Assembly (NCBI RefSeq): GCF_003390885.1
Contig: NZ_QMEL01000001.1
Coordinates: forward strand, 496,001-560,000
From: Pelagibacterium sediminicola
GTDB taxonomy: Bacteria; Pseudomonadota; Alphaproteobacteria; Rhizobiales; Devosiaceae
Direction: 5' to 3'
DNA length: 64,000 bases
Shown here piece by piece: positions 7,409-15,705 of the stretch (positions within the stretch are counted from its first letter, which is position 1; each line of letters opens with the position of its first letter). Made by a program: the position numbers and the translations under genes. Below the pieces are notes generated by a model. The model saw only the letters and a program-made list of their open reading frames with translations, ran no database searches and had not been told where the DNA came from.

Positions 7409-8292
7409 CAGTCGTCCCAGGCGGCGCCTTCGAGCAGGTTCATCGGGATCTTGAGATAGCGCCGTCCATTGTCCTCGGGTTCGGGCAGGCGCCCGGCATT
7501 GGTGTTGATCTGGAGGGCGTGAAGGATCAGCTTGGGCATGGCGAGCGTCCTGTCACGCGCCTCGCGTGCGGCAACGAACTCGGCCTCGGTCTTATAAACC
7601 GACATATGGATGTTTTTCGCCTTCTGCTCGGCAACGCTCGATTCCCACCTCGGCTCGCGCCCGCCCGGCTGGTAGTCATGCCCGGTAAAGACGCGGGTAT
7701 CGTCGGGCAGGGCCAGGATGGCCTGGATCGAATTCCACAATTGGCCCGCATTCCCGCCGGGAAAGTCGGCGCGGGCGGTGCCGCTATCGGGCATGAACAG
7801 CGTGTCGTGGACGAAGGCGGCGTCGCCAATCACATAGGTGATCGAAGCCAGCGTGTGGCCGGGCGAGAACATGACGCGCGCATCGATATTGCCAATCCTG
7901 AAGGTTTCGCCATCGGCAAACAACTTGTCCCATTGCGAGCCGTCGGCGGGGAAGTGGGGCCAGTTGTAATAGTCCTTCCAGAGCGTTTGGACTTCGGTCA
8001 CCTTTTCGCCGATGGCGGTCGGCGCGCCGGTCTTGTCCTTGAGATAGGCGGCGGCGGAAAAGTGGTCGGCATGGGGATGGGTGTCGAGGATCCACTCGAC
8101 CGTATAACCCTTATCGGCGATGAAGTTGAGGATGGTGTCGGCATGGGCGGTCGCGGTCGCAGCCGACTTTTCGTCATAGTCGAGCACCGGATCGATGATC
8201 GCGCATTTTCCGGTCGCCGGATCGGCAACCACGTACTGGATGGACCAGGTGCGGGGATCGAAAAAACCGGTGACTTCGGGCCGCTGGGTCAT
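7408..8292 (-). CDS. MBL-fold persulfide dioxygenase-like protein (Blh type)
   Basis: A 294-residue metallo-beta-lactamase-fold enzyme of the ETHE1/Blh group. The metal-binding motifs are THPHADHFSA (about residue 70), SPGHTLASITY, HDTLFMPDSGTARADFPGG and FTGHDYQPGG. The family oxidises glutathione persulfide to sulfite. It is the first gene of a seven-gene operon with bigR. Unlike Blh of Xylella or Agrobacterium it lacks the fused DUF442 domain. The start at 8292 is preceded by AAGGA. Confidence 0.88.
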   Translation of the reverse strand: MTQRPEVTGFFDPRTWSIQYVVADPATGKCAIIDPVLDYDEKSAATATAHADTILNFIADKGYTVEWILDTHPHADHFSAAAYLKDKTGAPTAIGEKVTEVQTLWKDYYNWPHFPADGSQWDKLFADGETFRIGNIDARVMFSPGHTLASITYVIGDAAFVHDTLFMPDSGTARADFPGGNAGQLWNSIQAILALPDDTRVFTGHDYQPGGREPRWESSVAEQKAKNIHMSVYKTEAEFVAAREARDRTLAMPKLILHALQINTNAGRLPEPEDNGRRYLKIPMNLLEGAAWDD

Positions 8293-8352
8293 GGGGTATC
8301 CTTATAGTTTGCAATGGCATTGTGAAGCGGATTGGTGGCTTCATATAAATGA

Positions 8353-8368
8353 TTGCAAAAATATGCAA
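8353..8368 (-). promoter_or_regulatory. Candidate BigR operator in the MBL-bigR promoter
   Basis: In the only AT-rich stretch of this area (8320-8385) there is an inverted repeat TTGCA-N6-TGCAA (TTGCAAAAATATGCAA). It is flanked by further A/T runs and is about 60 bases upstream of the first gene of the operon. BigR is known to bind an AT-rich dyad overlapping the -10 region. The repeat is visible; its assignment to BigR is inference. Confidence 0.45.
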
Positions 8369-8401
8369 GTGATAATTTGAAAAAATGGAAACCCTGGGCT
8401 G

Positions 8402-8426
8402 GGTTGCCCGGACGGACCGGGCAACC
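8402..8426 (-). terminator. Hairpin terminator after doeD
   Basis: GGTTGCCCGG-ACGGA-CCGGGCAACC forms a perfect 10-base-pair stem with a 5-base loop, 42 bases beyond the doeD stop. Reading on the minus strand, a T6 run follows only some 17 bases later, so it is not a textbook intrinsic terminator. It probably ends the doeC-doeD transcript ahead of the bigR operon promoter. Confidence 0.6.
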
Positions 8427-8467
8427 ACGAATGGGAGGGAGCGTTTCGCGCCGGGGTCTGACGTCGA

Positions 8468-9847
8468 TCAGGAAGCCGTTTCGAGGACGGCGCGCACCGC
8501 TGCGGCCGTGCGATCGACGACGATGTCGGCTTCTTGCCGGGTCAGGCAGAGCGGGGGTGCAAAACCCAGAATGTCGCCCTGGGGCATGGCGCGCCCGATG
8601 ACGCCCTTTTTGGCCAGTTCGGTCGCGATACGCGGGCCGACCTTCTCGCCGGGGTCAAAGAAGGTGAGGCTGTCGCGGTCCTTGACGAACTCGATCCCGC
8701 ACAGCATGCCCTCGCCACGGATTTCCCCCACATGCGGGTGGTCGCCCAGCGCCTCCTTCATCTGTGCGACGAGGTAGGCGCCGACCGTGCCGGCGTTCTC
8801 GACGAGCCCGAGCGTATCGATCAGCTTGAGGTTGGCGACGCCGGCGGCGGCGCCGATCGGGTGGGCGGAATAGGTCCAGCCATGGCCGATCGGGCCGTTC
8901 TCGTCGGTTCCCTGTTCGAGCACCTTCCACATTTTCTCGCCCACGATCGAGCCGGAAAGCGGCGCGTAGGCCGAGGTGAGGCCCTTGGCGATGGTGATGA
9001 TATCGGGGGTGATGCCGTAATGGTCCGACCCCATCATCGTGCCGAGCCTGCCGTAGCCGGTGACCACTTCATCGACGATGAGCAAGATGTCGTTCTTGGC
9101 CAGAACGGCCTGGATGGCCTCCCAATAACCTTCTGGGGGCGGCACGATGCCGCCGGTGCCCAGGACGGGTTCGCCGATGAAGGCCGCGATCGTATCGGCC
9201 CCCTCGCGGGCGATCAGCGCTTCGAGTTCCTCGACGCAATGGGCAACGAACTCGGCCTCGCTCATCTCGAGGCGCGGGCGGCGCAGGTAGTAGGGCGCTT
9301 CGGTGTGCAGCACATAGGGAAGCGGCAGATCGAACTTGGCGTGGAACGACGCCAGCCCGGTCAGCGAGCCGGTCATCAGTCCCGAGCCGTGATAGCCTCG
9401 CCAGCGCGAGATGATCTTCTTTTTTTCCGGCCGGTTGAGGATGTTGTTGTAGTACCAGACCAGCTTGATGTTGGTCTCGTTGGCGTCCGACCCCCCAAGG
9501 CCGAAATAAACCTTGCTCATGGATTTGGGCGCGCGGTCGAGGACCATTTTGGCCAGCGTGATCGAGGCTTCGGTGCCGTGCCCGACATAGGCGTGGTAAT
9601 AGGCCAGTTCTTTTGCCTGCTCGGCAATGGCGTCGGCGATTTCGGTGCGCCCATAGCCGACATTGACGCAATAGAGCCCGGCAAAGGCGTCGAGAAGGCG
9701 GTTGCCGTTGCGGTCCTCGATATAAACGCCGGAACCGCCGGTGACGATGCGGCTGGGGCTTTCGCCGCGCGCGTGCTGGGCGAGGTGGGTCGAGGGATGG
9801 AAGAATGTGTCGCGGTCCCAGCGGTCGAGTTGGTCATTGGTCAGCAT
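8468..9847 (-). CDS. doeD: Diaminobutyrate aminotransferase of ectoine degradation (DoeD/Atf), class III
   Basis: A 459-residue class III PLP-dependent aminotransferase. Visible motifs are LGGSDANETNIK, the aspartate region LLIVDEVVTGYGRLG, and the Schiff-base lysine in ITIAKGLTSAYAPLSG. The family covers omega-amino acid transaminases. Its place beside doeC, doeX and the ehu/eut/doe genes indicates the step from L-2,4-diaminobutyrate to aspartate semialdehyde. ATG at 9847 begins MLTNDQLDRWDRD, the usual family N-terminus. It is separated from doeC by 61 bases. Confidence 0.82.
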   Translation of the reverse strand: MLTNDQLDRWDRDTFFHPSTHLAQHARGESPSRIVTGGSGVYIEDRNGNRLLDAFAGLYCVNVGYGRTEIADAIAEQAKELAYYHAYVGHGTEASITLAKMVLDRAPKSMSKVYFGLGGSDANETNIKLVWYYNNILNRPEKKKIISRWRGYHGSGLMTGSLTGLASFHAKFDLPLPYVLHTEAPYYLRRPRLEMSEAEFVAHCVEELEALIAREGADTIAAFIGEPVLGTGGIVPPPEGYWEAIQAVLAKNDILLIVDEVVTGYGRLGTMMGSDHYGITPDIITIAKGLTSAYAPLSGSIVGEKMWKVLEQGTDENGPIGHGWTYSAHPIGAAAGVANLKLIDTLGLVENAGTVGAYLVAQMKEALGDHPHVGEIRGEGMLCGIEFVKDRDSLTFFDPGEKVGPRIATELAKKGVIGRAMPQGDILGFAPPLCLTRQEADIVVDRTAAAVRAVLETAS

Positions 9848-9908
9848 GGCATGGCGTCCTTGTGGAAGGTCTGGAAATCGGTGTGGAAGGGTTGTCGCGG
9901 TCCCGGCC

Positions 9909-11402
9909 CTAGCTGCCCCAGTCGCGGCAGACATATTTGACTTCGGTGAACTCCTCGAGGCCGAGCCGGGCGCCTTCGCGCCCCAGGCCCGACTGCTTGA
10001 AGCCGCCAAAGGGGATGGGTGCGCCGGTGATTTTGGTGCGGTTGACCGCCAGCATGCCAAACTGGAGCTGGCGCGAAACGCGGTAGATGCGGCGCGGGTC
10101 GCGGGTGTGGAGATAGGCGATGAGGCCATATTCGGTCGCATTGGCGCGCGCGACCACGTCCTCTTCGGAATCGAAGGGGGTGAGCGCTGCCACCGGCCCG
10201 AAGGTTTCCTCGGCCATGATGAGCGCGGTGTCGGGGACGTCGGCGAGAACGGTCGGCTGGAAAAAGAGGTCTCCCTGCGCGCCGCGCTTGCCGCCGGTGA
10301 GGCAACGCGCACCCTTGGCGAGCGCGTCCTCGACGTGTTCGATCTGCTTATCGATGGCGCGGGCGTTCATCAGCGGGCCGATATCGGGATCGGTTTCGCC
10401 CGGGCCGACCGAAAGCGCCGCCGTGACCTCGGCGAACCGGGCGCAAAAGGCGTCGTAGAGCCGGCGCTCGATATAAAAGCGATTGGCGCCGAGGCAGTCC
10501 TGCCCCGATGTCGCGAACTTGGCCTTTACCGCCTCCTCGACGGCGTGGTCGAGATCGGCGTCGGCAAAGACGATGAAGGGGGCGTGGCCGCCCAGTTCCA
10601 TCACCAGTTTCTTGATCGTACCTGCCGATTGCCGGTAGAGCAGGCGGCCGATCTCGGTCGAGCCGGTAAAGGAGAGCACCCGGACGCGAGCATCGGCCGT
10701 CCAGGGCTCGACGATGATGGGGGCGCGGCCCGTGACGACGTTGAAGACGCCCGCCGGCACCCCGGCCCGGCCCGCCAGCACGGCCAGCGCGGTGGCGGAA
10801 AACGGGGTTTCCGAGGAGGGATGGACAAGGCAGGTGCAGCCCGCCGCCATCGCCGCCGCCGCTTTGCGGGTGATCATGGCGGCGGGAAAGTTCCAGGGGG
10901 TGATGAGGGCTGCAACGCCCGCCGGCTCGCGCCAGAGCTCGACCTCGGCATTGGGCAGGTGAGAGGTCACCGATTCGATATTGGGGCGTTTGGCTTCCTC
11001 GGCGTAGAATTCGACAAAGGAGGCGGTATAGTCGATCTCCCCGCGTGCCTCGGAGATCGGCTTGCCCTGTTCGGCGGTCATGATCCGGGCGAGGTCCTCG
11101 CGCGCCTCGACGATCAATTCGTACCAGCGCCGCAGGATGGCCGAGCGCTCCTGGGGCAAAAGGGCGGACCATGCGGGAAAGCTTTCTTCCGCGACATCGA
11201 TGGCGTGGCGCGATTCATCGGCATCAAGCGAAGGAATATGGCCCAGCACCGTGCCGCTGGCCGGATCGGTCACGCCAAGGGTTGCGCGGGACGCGGCCTC
11301 GATCGCCCCGCCGCCCACATAGGCAAAGGGGAAGAAAAGGTCCGGGTCATCCAGACGTGATGCAAGACCGCTCCCGATATGCTTTGCAGACAGGCTGGAC
11401 AC
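9909..11402 (-). CDS. doeC: Aldehyde dehydrogenase of ectoine degradation (DoeC/Ssd)
   Basis: A roughly 497-residue NAD(P)-dependent aldehyde dehydrogenase of the succinate-semialdehyde type. The catalytic motifs are MELGGHAPF (glutamate) and SGQDCLGANRF (cysteine), with TPWNFPAAM and FTGSTEIGR of the Rossmann domain. By context it oxidises L-aspartate-beta-semialdehyde to aspartate as the last step of ectoine breakdown. The start is uncertain: GTG at 11402 has AGGGAG about 10 bases upstream and no better ATG is near, so the N-terminus could be longer or shorter. Confidence 0.8.
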   Translation of the reverse strand: MSSLSAKHIGSGLASRLDDPDLFFPFAYVGGGAIEAASRATLGVTDPASGTVLGHIPSLDADESRHAIDVAEESFPAWSALLPQERSAILRRWYELIVEAREDLARIMTAEQGKPISEARGEIDYTASFVEFYAEEAKRPNIESVTSHLPNAEVELWREPAGVAALITPWNFPAAMITRKAAAAMAAGCTCLVHPSSETPFSATALAVLAGRAGVPAGVFNVVTGRAPIIVEPWTADARVRVLSFTGSTEIGRLLYRQSAGTIKKLVMELGGHAPFIVFADADLDHAVEEAVKAKFATSGQDCLGANRFYIERRLYDAFCARFAEVTAALSVGPGETDPDIGPLMNARAIDKQIEHVEDALAKGARCLTGGKRGAQGDLFFQPTVLADVPDTALIMAEETFGPVAALTPFDSEEDVVARANATEYGLIAYLHTRDPRRIYRVSRQLQFGMLAVNRTKITGAPIPFGGFKQSGLGREGARLGLEEFTEVKYVCRDWGS

Positions 11403-11458
11403 GACGATGACTCTCCCTGGTGTTTTGCCGCCCACACTAGCGGCGAACGGGGAGAGGC

Positions 11459-11478
11459 TGGCGCCAATCTGGGCGCCA
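11459..11478 (-). promoter_or_regulatory. Inverted repeat upstream of doeC, candidate DoeX operator
   Basis: TGGCGCC-AATCTG-GGCGCCA is a perfect 7+7 inverted repeat with a 6-base spacer, 57-76 bases upstream of the doeC start. It lies in the 157-base gap between doeX and doeC. An Lrp/AsnC regulator encoded directly upstream is the obvious candidate to bind here, but this is inferred from position only. Confidence 0.35.
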
Positions 11479-11534
11479 AAAGCCGATGGATTTGCTGCCC
11501 GATCGGAGGTCGGGGAGACGGTTCGTCTGCGAAG

Positions 11535-11555
11535 AAGGGCGCGCTGGCGCGCCTT
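11535..11555 (-). terminator. GC-rich hairpin just after doeX
   Basis: AAGGGCGCGC-TG-GCGCGCCTT can fold into a stem of about 9 base pairs with one bulged G. It starts within 5 bases of the doeX stop on the minus strand. No long T run follows. It may attenuate transcription between doeX and doeC rather than end it. Confidence 0.35.
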
Positions 11556-11559
11556 GCCG

Positions 11560-12051
11560 TCAGCTCGTCTGGATGAGGCTGGTCAGTGGCAGGGGCTCGT
11601 TCTTGACCGGGGCGGTCACGACATAGGAATAGTAGCGCTTGACGCCGACCTTGGCGGCGAGCAGGTCGTCGATCAGTTTCTGGTAGGTTTCGAGGTCGCG
11701 GGTCACGACCTTGATCAGATAGTCCATCCCGCCGCCCACGGCCCAGCATTCCACGATCTGGTCGATGGTCGAGATGGCCGTCTCGAACCGGGCGAAGTCC
11801 TCGGCCTGATGGCTGTCGAGTTCGATCTGCACGAACACGATGGTCAGCGGTCCGAAGGTGCGCAGGGATATGCGCGCGCCGTAGCTTTCGATGATGCCGG
11901 CGTCCTCGAGCCGCTTGAGGCGTTCCCAGCATGGGGTGGGCGTGAGGTTGACACGCTCGGCGAGCGCTGCCTTGGGTATGCGGCCCTCGCGCTGCAGGAT
12001 CGAGAGGATCTTCAGGTCGCGACTGTCGAGTTTTATATGACTGTGGCGAAT
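11560..12051 (-). CDS. doeX: Lrp/AsnC-family regulator DoeX, apparently starting at ATT
   Basis: About 163 residues. The N-terminal helix-turn-helix reads KLDSRDLKILSILQREGRI then PTPCWERLKRLEDAGII, and the C-terminal ligand-binding RAM domain includes HQAEDFARFETAI and VECWAVGGGMDYLIKVV. It closely resembles AsnC/DoeX regulators of ectoine catabolism, which respond to alpha-acetyl-diaminobutyrate and diaminobutyrate. No ATG, GTG or TTG exists between the upstream in-frame stop and the helix-turn-helix; the first GTG (11838) would delete the whole DNA-binding domain. ATT at 12051 has AGAGGG 8 bases upstream and is taken as the start. A sequence error is the alternative. Confidence 0.78.
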   Translation of the reverse strand: MRHSHIKLDSRDLKILSILQREGRIPKAALAERVNLTPTPCWERLKRLEDAGIIESYGARISLRTFGPLTIVFVQIELDSHQAEDFARFETAISTIDQIVECWAVGGGMDYLIKVVTRDLETYQKLIDDLLAAKVGVKRYYSYVVTAPVKNEPLPLTSLIQTS

Positions 12052-12200
12052 GGCCGTGCCCTCTTTCCCGGTTGTTTTGATGAGGGCAGACTACAACTGT
12101 CGGCGGGCATGCGTCCAGTTTTGGGAAAAGGATGCACGTAAATCGTCCGCCGGACGAAGCGTGCGGCGGGCGTAGCGGTCTTTTTCGCGTTCGTCCCGGC

Positions 12201-12980
12201 TCAGTTGCTCTCGAGTACCGCCTTGAGAAACGCGCGTGTGCGCTCCTGCTTGGGATCGGTGAACAATTCTTCGGGCGGCGCCTGTTCGAGCACCTTGCCG
12301 CGATCGAAAAAGCAGACGCGATCCGAAATCTGCTGGGCGAAATTCATCTCGTGGGTCACGAGCAGCATGGTGAGGTCGTGTTCCTCGGCCAGCCGCCGGA
12401 TGACGTTGAGCACTTCACCGACCAGTTCGGGATCGAGCGCGGAGGTCGGTTCGTCGAACAGCATGATCTTGGGGCGCATGGCCAGCGCCCGGGCGATGCC
12501 GACGCGTTGCTGCTGGCCGCCCGAAAGCTGGTGCGGATATTTGTCGGCGTGCTCGCGCAGGCCCACCATGTCGAGCAGGTCGTCGGCCCTTTCGCGTGCC
12601 TCGGCCCTGGGTATGCCCAGCACCTGGGTGGGCGCTTCGGTGATGTTGCGCCGCACGGTCATGTGGGGAAAGAGATTGAACTGCTGGAAGACCATGCCCA
12701 GCTTTTCGCGCATCCTGCGCAGATGGCCCTCGCCGGCTGGCCGCAATCTGCCATTGGCGTCCTTTTCGTGCCAGAGCGTGTCGCCATCGACATAAACGAC
12801 GCCTTCCGAGATCGGCTCGAGAGTCATCAGCACGCGCAGAACGGTCGACTTGCCCGAGCCCGAGGGCCCGATGATGGTGACCTTTTCGCCGGGCCTGACC
12901 TCGAAGTCGAGTTCATCGAGGACGACGAAGCTGTCGAAGCGTTTGACGACCTTGTCGAATTTGATGATCGGCTCGGTCAT
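12201..12980 (-). CDS. ehuA: Ectoine/hydroxyectoine ABC transporter ATP-binding protein EhuA
   Basis: A 259-residue polar-amino-acid-type ABC ATPase with Walker A GPSGSGKST, Q-loop FQQFNLFPHMTV, signature LSGGQQQRVGIARALA, Walker B IMLFDEPTSALD and the switch histidine in VTHEM. It overlaps ehuD by 4 bases. The family alone does not tell ectoine from amino acids; the adjacent eutB-eutC-doeA-doeB, doeC, doeD and doeX genes make ectoine uptake the best call. Confidence 0.88.
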   Translation of the reverse strand: MTEPIIKFDKVVKRFDSFVVLDELDFEVRPGEKVTIIGPSGSGKSTVLRVLMTLEPISEGVVYVDGDTLWHEKDANGRLRPAGEGHLRRMREKLGMVFQQFNLFPHMTVRRNITEAPTQVLGIPRAEARERADDLLDMVGLREHADKYPHQLSGGQQQRVGIARALAMRPKIMLFDEPTSALDPELVGEVLNVIRRLAEEHDLTMLLVTHEMNFAQQISDRVCFFDRGKVLEQAPPEELFTDPKQERTRAFLKAVLESN

Positions 12981-13669
12981 TTCAGCGGGATTCCTCTCTT
13001 GGGCAATCGCATGTCGAGAAAGCGTACGCCGGCCGATGCGATCAGGGTCATGATGAGATAGATGCCGCCCACCATCGACAGCGGGATGAGATAGTTGAAT
13101 GTCCGGTCGCCGATGATGCGCGCAACGTTGAGCATTTCGAGGACGGTCACGACCGAGAGCAGCGGTACGTCCTTCATGATCGAAACCAGGTAGTTGCCCA
13201 TGGCGGGGATGATGCGTGGAACGGCCTGGGGCAGAACGATATGGGTGAAGGTGCGCATGCCTTTGAGGTTGAGCGCCCGCGCCGCTTCGTGCTGGCCGCG
13301 CGGCACCGCCTCGATGCCGGCGCGATAGACCTCCGAGGTATAGGCCGAATATTGCAGCCCCAGCGCCAGCGCCCCGGTCATGAAGGCGGGTAGAACGATG
13401 CCGTATTCGGGCAGGACGTAATAGAGAAAGAAGAGCTGGATGAGGAGCGGGGTGTCGCGCAGGAACTCGGTGACGATGGCCGCCGGCCAGGAGACGATCC
13501 TGAGCGGGGCCGCTTTCAGCGCGGCCCAGACGAGCCCCACGACGAGGGCGATGAAAAAGCCCACCACCGTCGCCTGGATGGTGACCACCAGCCCGCGCAA
13601 AAGGATGGGCAGGATGGATATGGCGAATGCCCAGCCGCTCGATGTATCCCATGCGATTCCGAACAGCAT
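12977..13669 (-). CDS. ehuD: Ectoine/hydroxyectoine ABC transporter permease EhuD
   Basis: A 230-residue permease of the polar amino acid (HisMQ) family with about five membrane segments and the coupling-loop motif EAARALNLKGMRTFTHIVLPQAVP near residues 130-155. ATG at 13669 begins MLFGIAWDTSSGWAF; it lies only 4 bases from the end of ehuC. It forms the membrane channel with EhuC. Confidence 0.86.
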   Translation of the reverse strand: MLFGIAWDTSSGWAFAISILPILLRGLVVTIQATVVGFFIALVVGLVWAALKAAPLRIVSWPAAIVTEFLRDTPLLIQLFFLYYVLPEYGIVLPAFMTGALALGLQYSAYTSEVYRAGIEAVPRGQHEAARALNLKGMRTFTHIVLPQAVPRIIPAMGNYLVSIMKDVPLLSVVTVLEMLNVARIIGDRTFNYLIPLSMVGGIYLIMTLIASAGVRFLDMRLPKRGIPLK

Positions 13670-13673
13670 GGCG

Positions 13674-14345
13674 TTATCTCCCCCCCGCGCGCCAGCGGCC
13701 GACATAAAATTCAAGCATCTTCATCATGGCCGTCAGGACCAGCGCCAGCCCGAAATACATGAACAGTGCCATGGTGTAGATCGTGGTCGAATCCTGGGTG
13801 AAATTGCGCAACTGCTCGGCCCTGAAGGCGAGATCCGAAAGGCTGATGAGCGAAACGAGCGCGGTATCCTTGAGATTCTGGATGGCCAGATTGCCAAAGG
13901 ACGGCATCATTTCGGGGATGGCCTGGGGCAGCGCGATGCGCCAGAGCGTCTTGCGCGGCGTGAAATTGAGCGCCTTGGCGGCCTCGTATTGGTCCCTGGA
14001 GACCGCCTCGATGGCGCCGCGCACCACCTCGGCGCCGTAGGCCCCGATATTGAGCGAGAGCGCGAGCACCCCGGCGACGACCGGGGGCAGTCTGAGGTCG
14101 ATCCCCAGCGCCTGCCCGGCGACGGGAAGCGCGAAATAGAGCCAGAAAAGCTGCACCAGAAGCGAAGTGCCGCGGAAAACCTCGATATAGGTGACCGCAA
14201 GCGAGCGGACGGCAAGGTTCGTGGAGGTCTTTCCGATGCCGGCGGCAAAGGAAAGGATGGCGCCCAATATCGTCGAATAGAAGGTCAACTGGATCGTGAC
14301 CCAGGCGCCCTGCATCAAGGGATTGAGATAGGCGGTCCAATCCAT
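13674..14345 (-). CDS. ehuC: Ectoine/hydroxyectoine ABC transporter permease EhuC
   Basis: A 223-residue HisMQ-type permease with five predicted membrane segments and the EAAKALNFTPRKTLWRIALPQAIPE coupling loop (about residues 128-152). It follows ehuB after a 97-base gap that holds a strong hairpin, and is tightly linked to ehuD. The pair EhuC/EhuD is the usual heterodimer of this transporter. Confidence 0.86.
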   Translation of the reverse strand: MDWTAYLNPLMQGAWVTIQLTFYSTILGAILSFAAGIGKTSTNLAVRSLAVTYIEVFRGTSLLVQLFWLYFALPVAGQALGIDLRLPPVVAGVLALSLNIGAYGAEVVRGAIEAVSRDQYEAAKALNFTPRKTLWRIALPQAIPEMMPSFGNLAIQNLKDTALVSLISLSDLAFRAEQLRNFTQDSTTIYTMALFMYFGLALVLTAMMKMLEFYVGRWRAGGR

Positions 14346-14387
14346 GGGGTCTGTCTCGATCCGGCGTTGGTGAACGGGGTTGTCCGG

Positions 14388-14419
14388 CCGGGACCGGCGG
14401 CGTTACCCACCGGTCCCGG
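14388..14419 (-). other. Intercistronic hairpin between ehuB and ehuC
   Basis: CCGGGACCGG and CCGGTCCCGG form a perfect 10-base-pair stem with a 12-base loop, 24-55 bases after the ehuB stop. It lacks a T run. Such structures after a binding-protein gene commonly protect the upstream mRNA from 3' decay or attenuate downstream transcription, giving excess binding protein. Confidence 0.6.
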
Positions 14420-14442
14420 GATCTGATGTCGTTGACCGGGCC

Positions 14443-15309
14443 TTATGAGCAAAGCTCTTCGGTGGTGCGGTCGAACGAGCGCGAAACGTCGGTATCGGTG
14501 AAGCCGTAGCCCGAGACCGTGGCTTCCCATTCATCGGTCTGCTTGTATTCGGCCAGCACCTCGTTGACCGCGTCGCGCAGGTCTTCCGAACCTTGCGCAA
14601 AGACAAAGCCGCCCCAGGAACGCTGGGCCTCGCCGTTGATGATGGGGTCGGAGAAGCCGGCCACCAGTTCCACGGCATCGCTCTGGTCGGCCAGCTCGTT
14701 GGCGGTGAGCCCGGTTGCGGCATAGGCGTCGGCGCGGCCGGTCGAAACCGTCGAGATCGCGTCGGCGTTGGACGAGATCGTCACCATCTGGTCCTCGTTG
14801 ACCCCGAGCGCCTGCATCATGTCGAGCTGGTTGGCGCCGGCCATGATGGCGACCTTGAGGTCGGGATTTTCGGCGAAATCGGCATAGGCGCCGATGTCCT
14901 TGGGGTTGCCCGCCGCGACCAGAAGGCCCTCGCCATAGGAGGTGTTGGGCTCGGAATAGATGACGGTCGCGCATCGGGTCGGGATGATCGCCATTTCAGC
15001 GGCGACCATATCGAAACGATCCGCCTGCAGCCCGGGGATGAGCGAGGAGAAGTCGACGGTGACCCATTCGATGGTGTCGATGCCGAGCTGTCCGGCGATG
15101 TAGGCGGCCACGTCCGGCCCGGCGCCCTTGGTCTCACCGGTGACCGGATCGATATATGCGTAAGGGATTTCGTTGGCGATGGCGACGCGGATCGTCCCGC
15201 TTTCCTGGATCTCTGAAAGGCTCGCGGCCTGGGCGGCACCGGCAAAGCCGATGATAAAGGCGCCGGCGAGAAGGCATCCGTTGACGGGGGTCAAAATTGT
15301 CTTGCGCAT
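14443..15309 (-). CDS. ehuB: Ectoine/hydroxyectoine ABC transporter periplasmic binding protein EhuB
   Basis: A 288-residue extracellular solute-binding protein family 3 member. A signal peptide (hydrophobic core LLAGAFIIGFAGAAQAA) is cleaved after AQA near residue 28. The mature protein has AIANEIPYAYIDP near its start, LIPGLQADRFDMVAAEMAIIP in the middle and PTRCATVIYSEP. These match EhuB, whose glutamate and aromatic residues cage the ligand. It is first in the operon and followed by a hairpin. Confidence 0.88.
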   Translation of the reverse strand: MRKTILTPVNGCLLAGAFIIGFAGAAQAASLSEIQESGTIRVAIANEIPYAYIDPVTGETKGAGPDVAAYIAGQLGIDTIEWVTVDFSSLIPGLQADRFDMVAAEMAIIPTRCATVIYSEPNTSYGEGLLVAAGNPKDIGAYADFAENPDLKVAIMAGANQLDMMQALGVNEDQMVTISSNADAISTVSTGRADAYAATGLTANELADQSDAVELVAGFSDPIINGEAQRSWGGFVFAQGSEDLRDAVNEVLAEYKQTDEWEATVSGYGFTDTDVSRSFDRTTEELCS

Positions 15310-15705
15310 AATTCCTCCTGTTTGTCTGGCCTATTTCCAGCCTATTTGGTGACGGCAGGTCATAAACATAGATGATCCGCAATATGTCACAGCTTCTCAC
15401 AGCCTAACGGACCCATTGCATCCGGTAAACGGTGCAAGATGTTGTCCGTGGATGACAATACTGCCCGATCAGCTTGGCTATGCTTGACCAGTTAAGGTTG
15501 CGGACTTATGGGGCCAAGTCGAGGGATGATACGTCTATATAGGCGCCTTATTCGCAGCAAGACCGTCTGTGCAGGGGCGGTAAATTGGAAGGACTGCCCC
15601 GAAGGTCCGAATGCATAGTCGATGGGCCGCTCTCCTGCAGGATGCCATCCGAAAGCATGGGTTTCCGGCGGGATCGGCTTCCTGATTTTCCGGGGGGAGT
15701 GGTGC
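15310..15705. promoter_or_regulatory. 396-base divergent promoter region between ehuB and eutB
   Basis: No gene is visible. The region must carry the promoters of both ectoine operons and is less GC-rich than its surroundings near 15350-15550. An inverted repeat with one bulged base, TTGCA-t-CCG then CGG-TGCAA, lies at 15416-15437, and a TCACAGC direct repeat lies near 15387-15403. The repeats are candidate operators for DoeX or an unlinked EnuR-type regulator; that assignment is inferred from position only. Confidence 0.4.

Noticed and set aside
11560-11838. Short doeX starting at GTG 11838
   Set aside because: This would leave only the effector domain of an Lrp/AsnC protein; the upstream in-frame sequence clearly encodes the helix-turn-helix, so the longer gene is preferred.
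12144-12170. GTCCGCCGGAC palindrome and nearby CCGCCG/CGGCGG arms after ehuA as a terminator
   Set aside because: There is no T run and the arms overlap in competing ways; too weak to list as a terminator.
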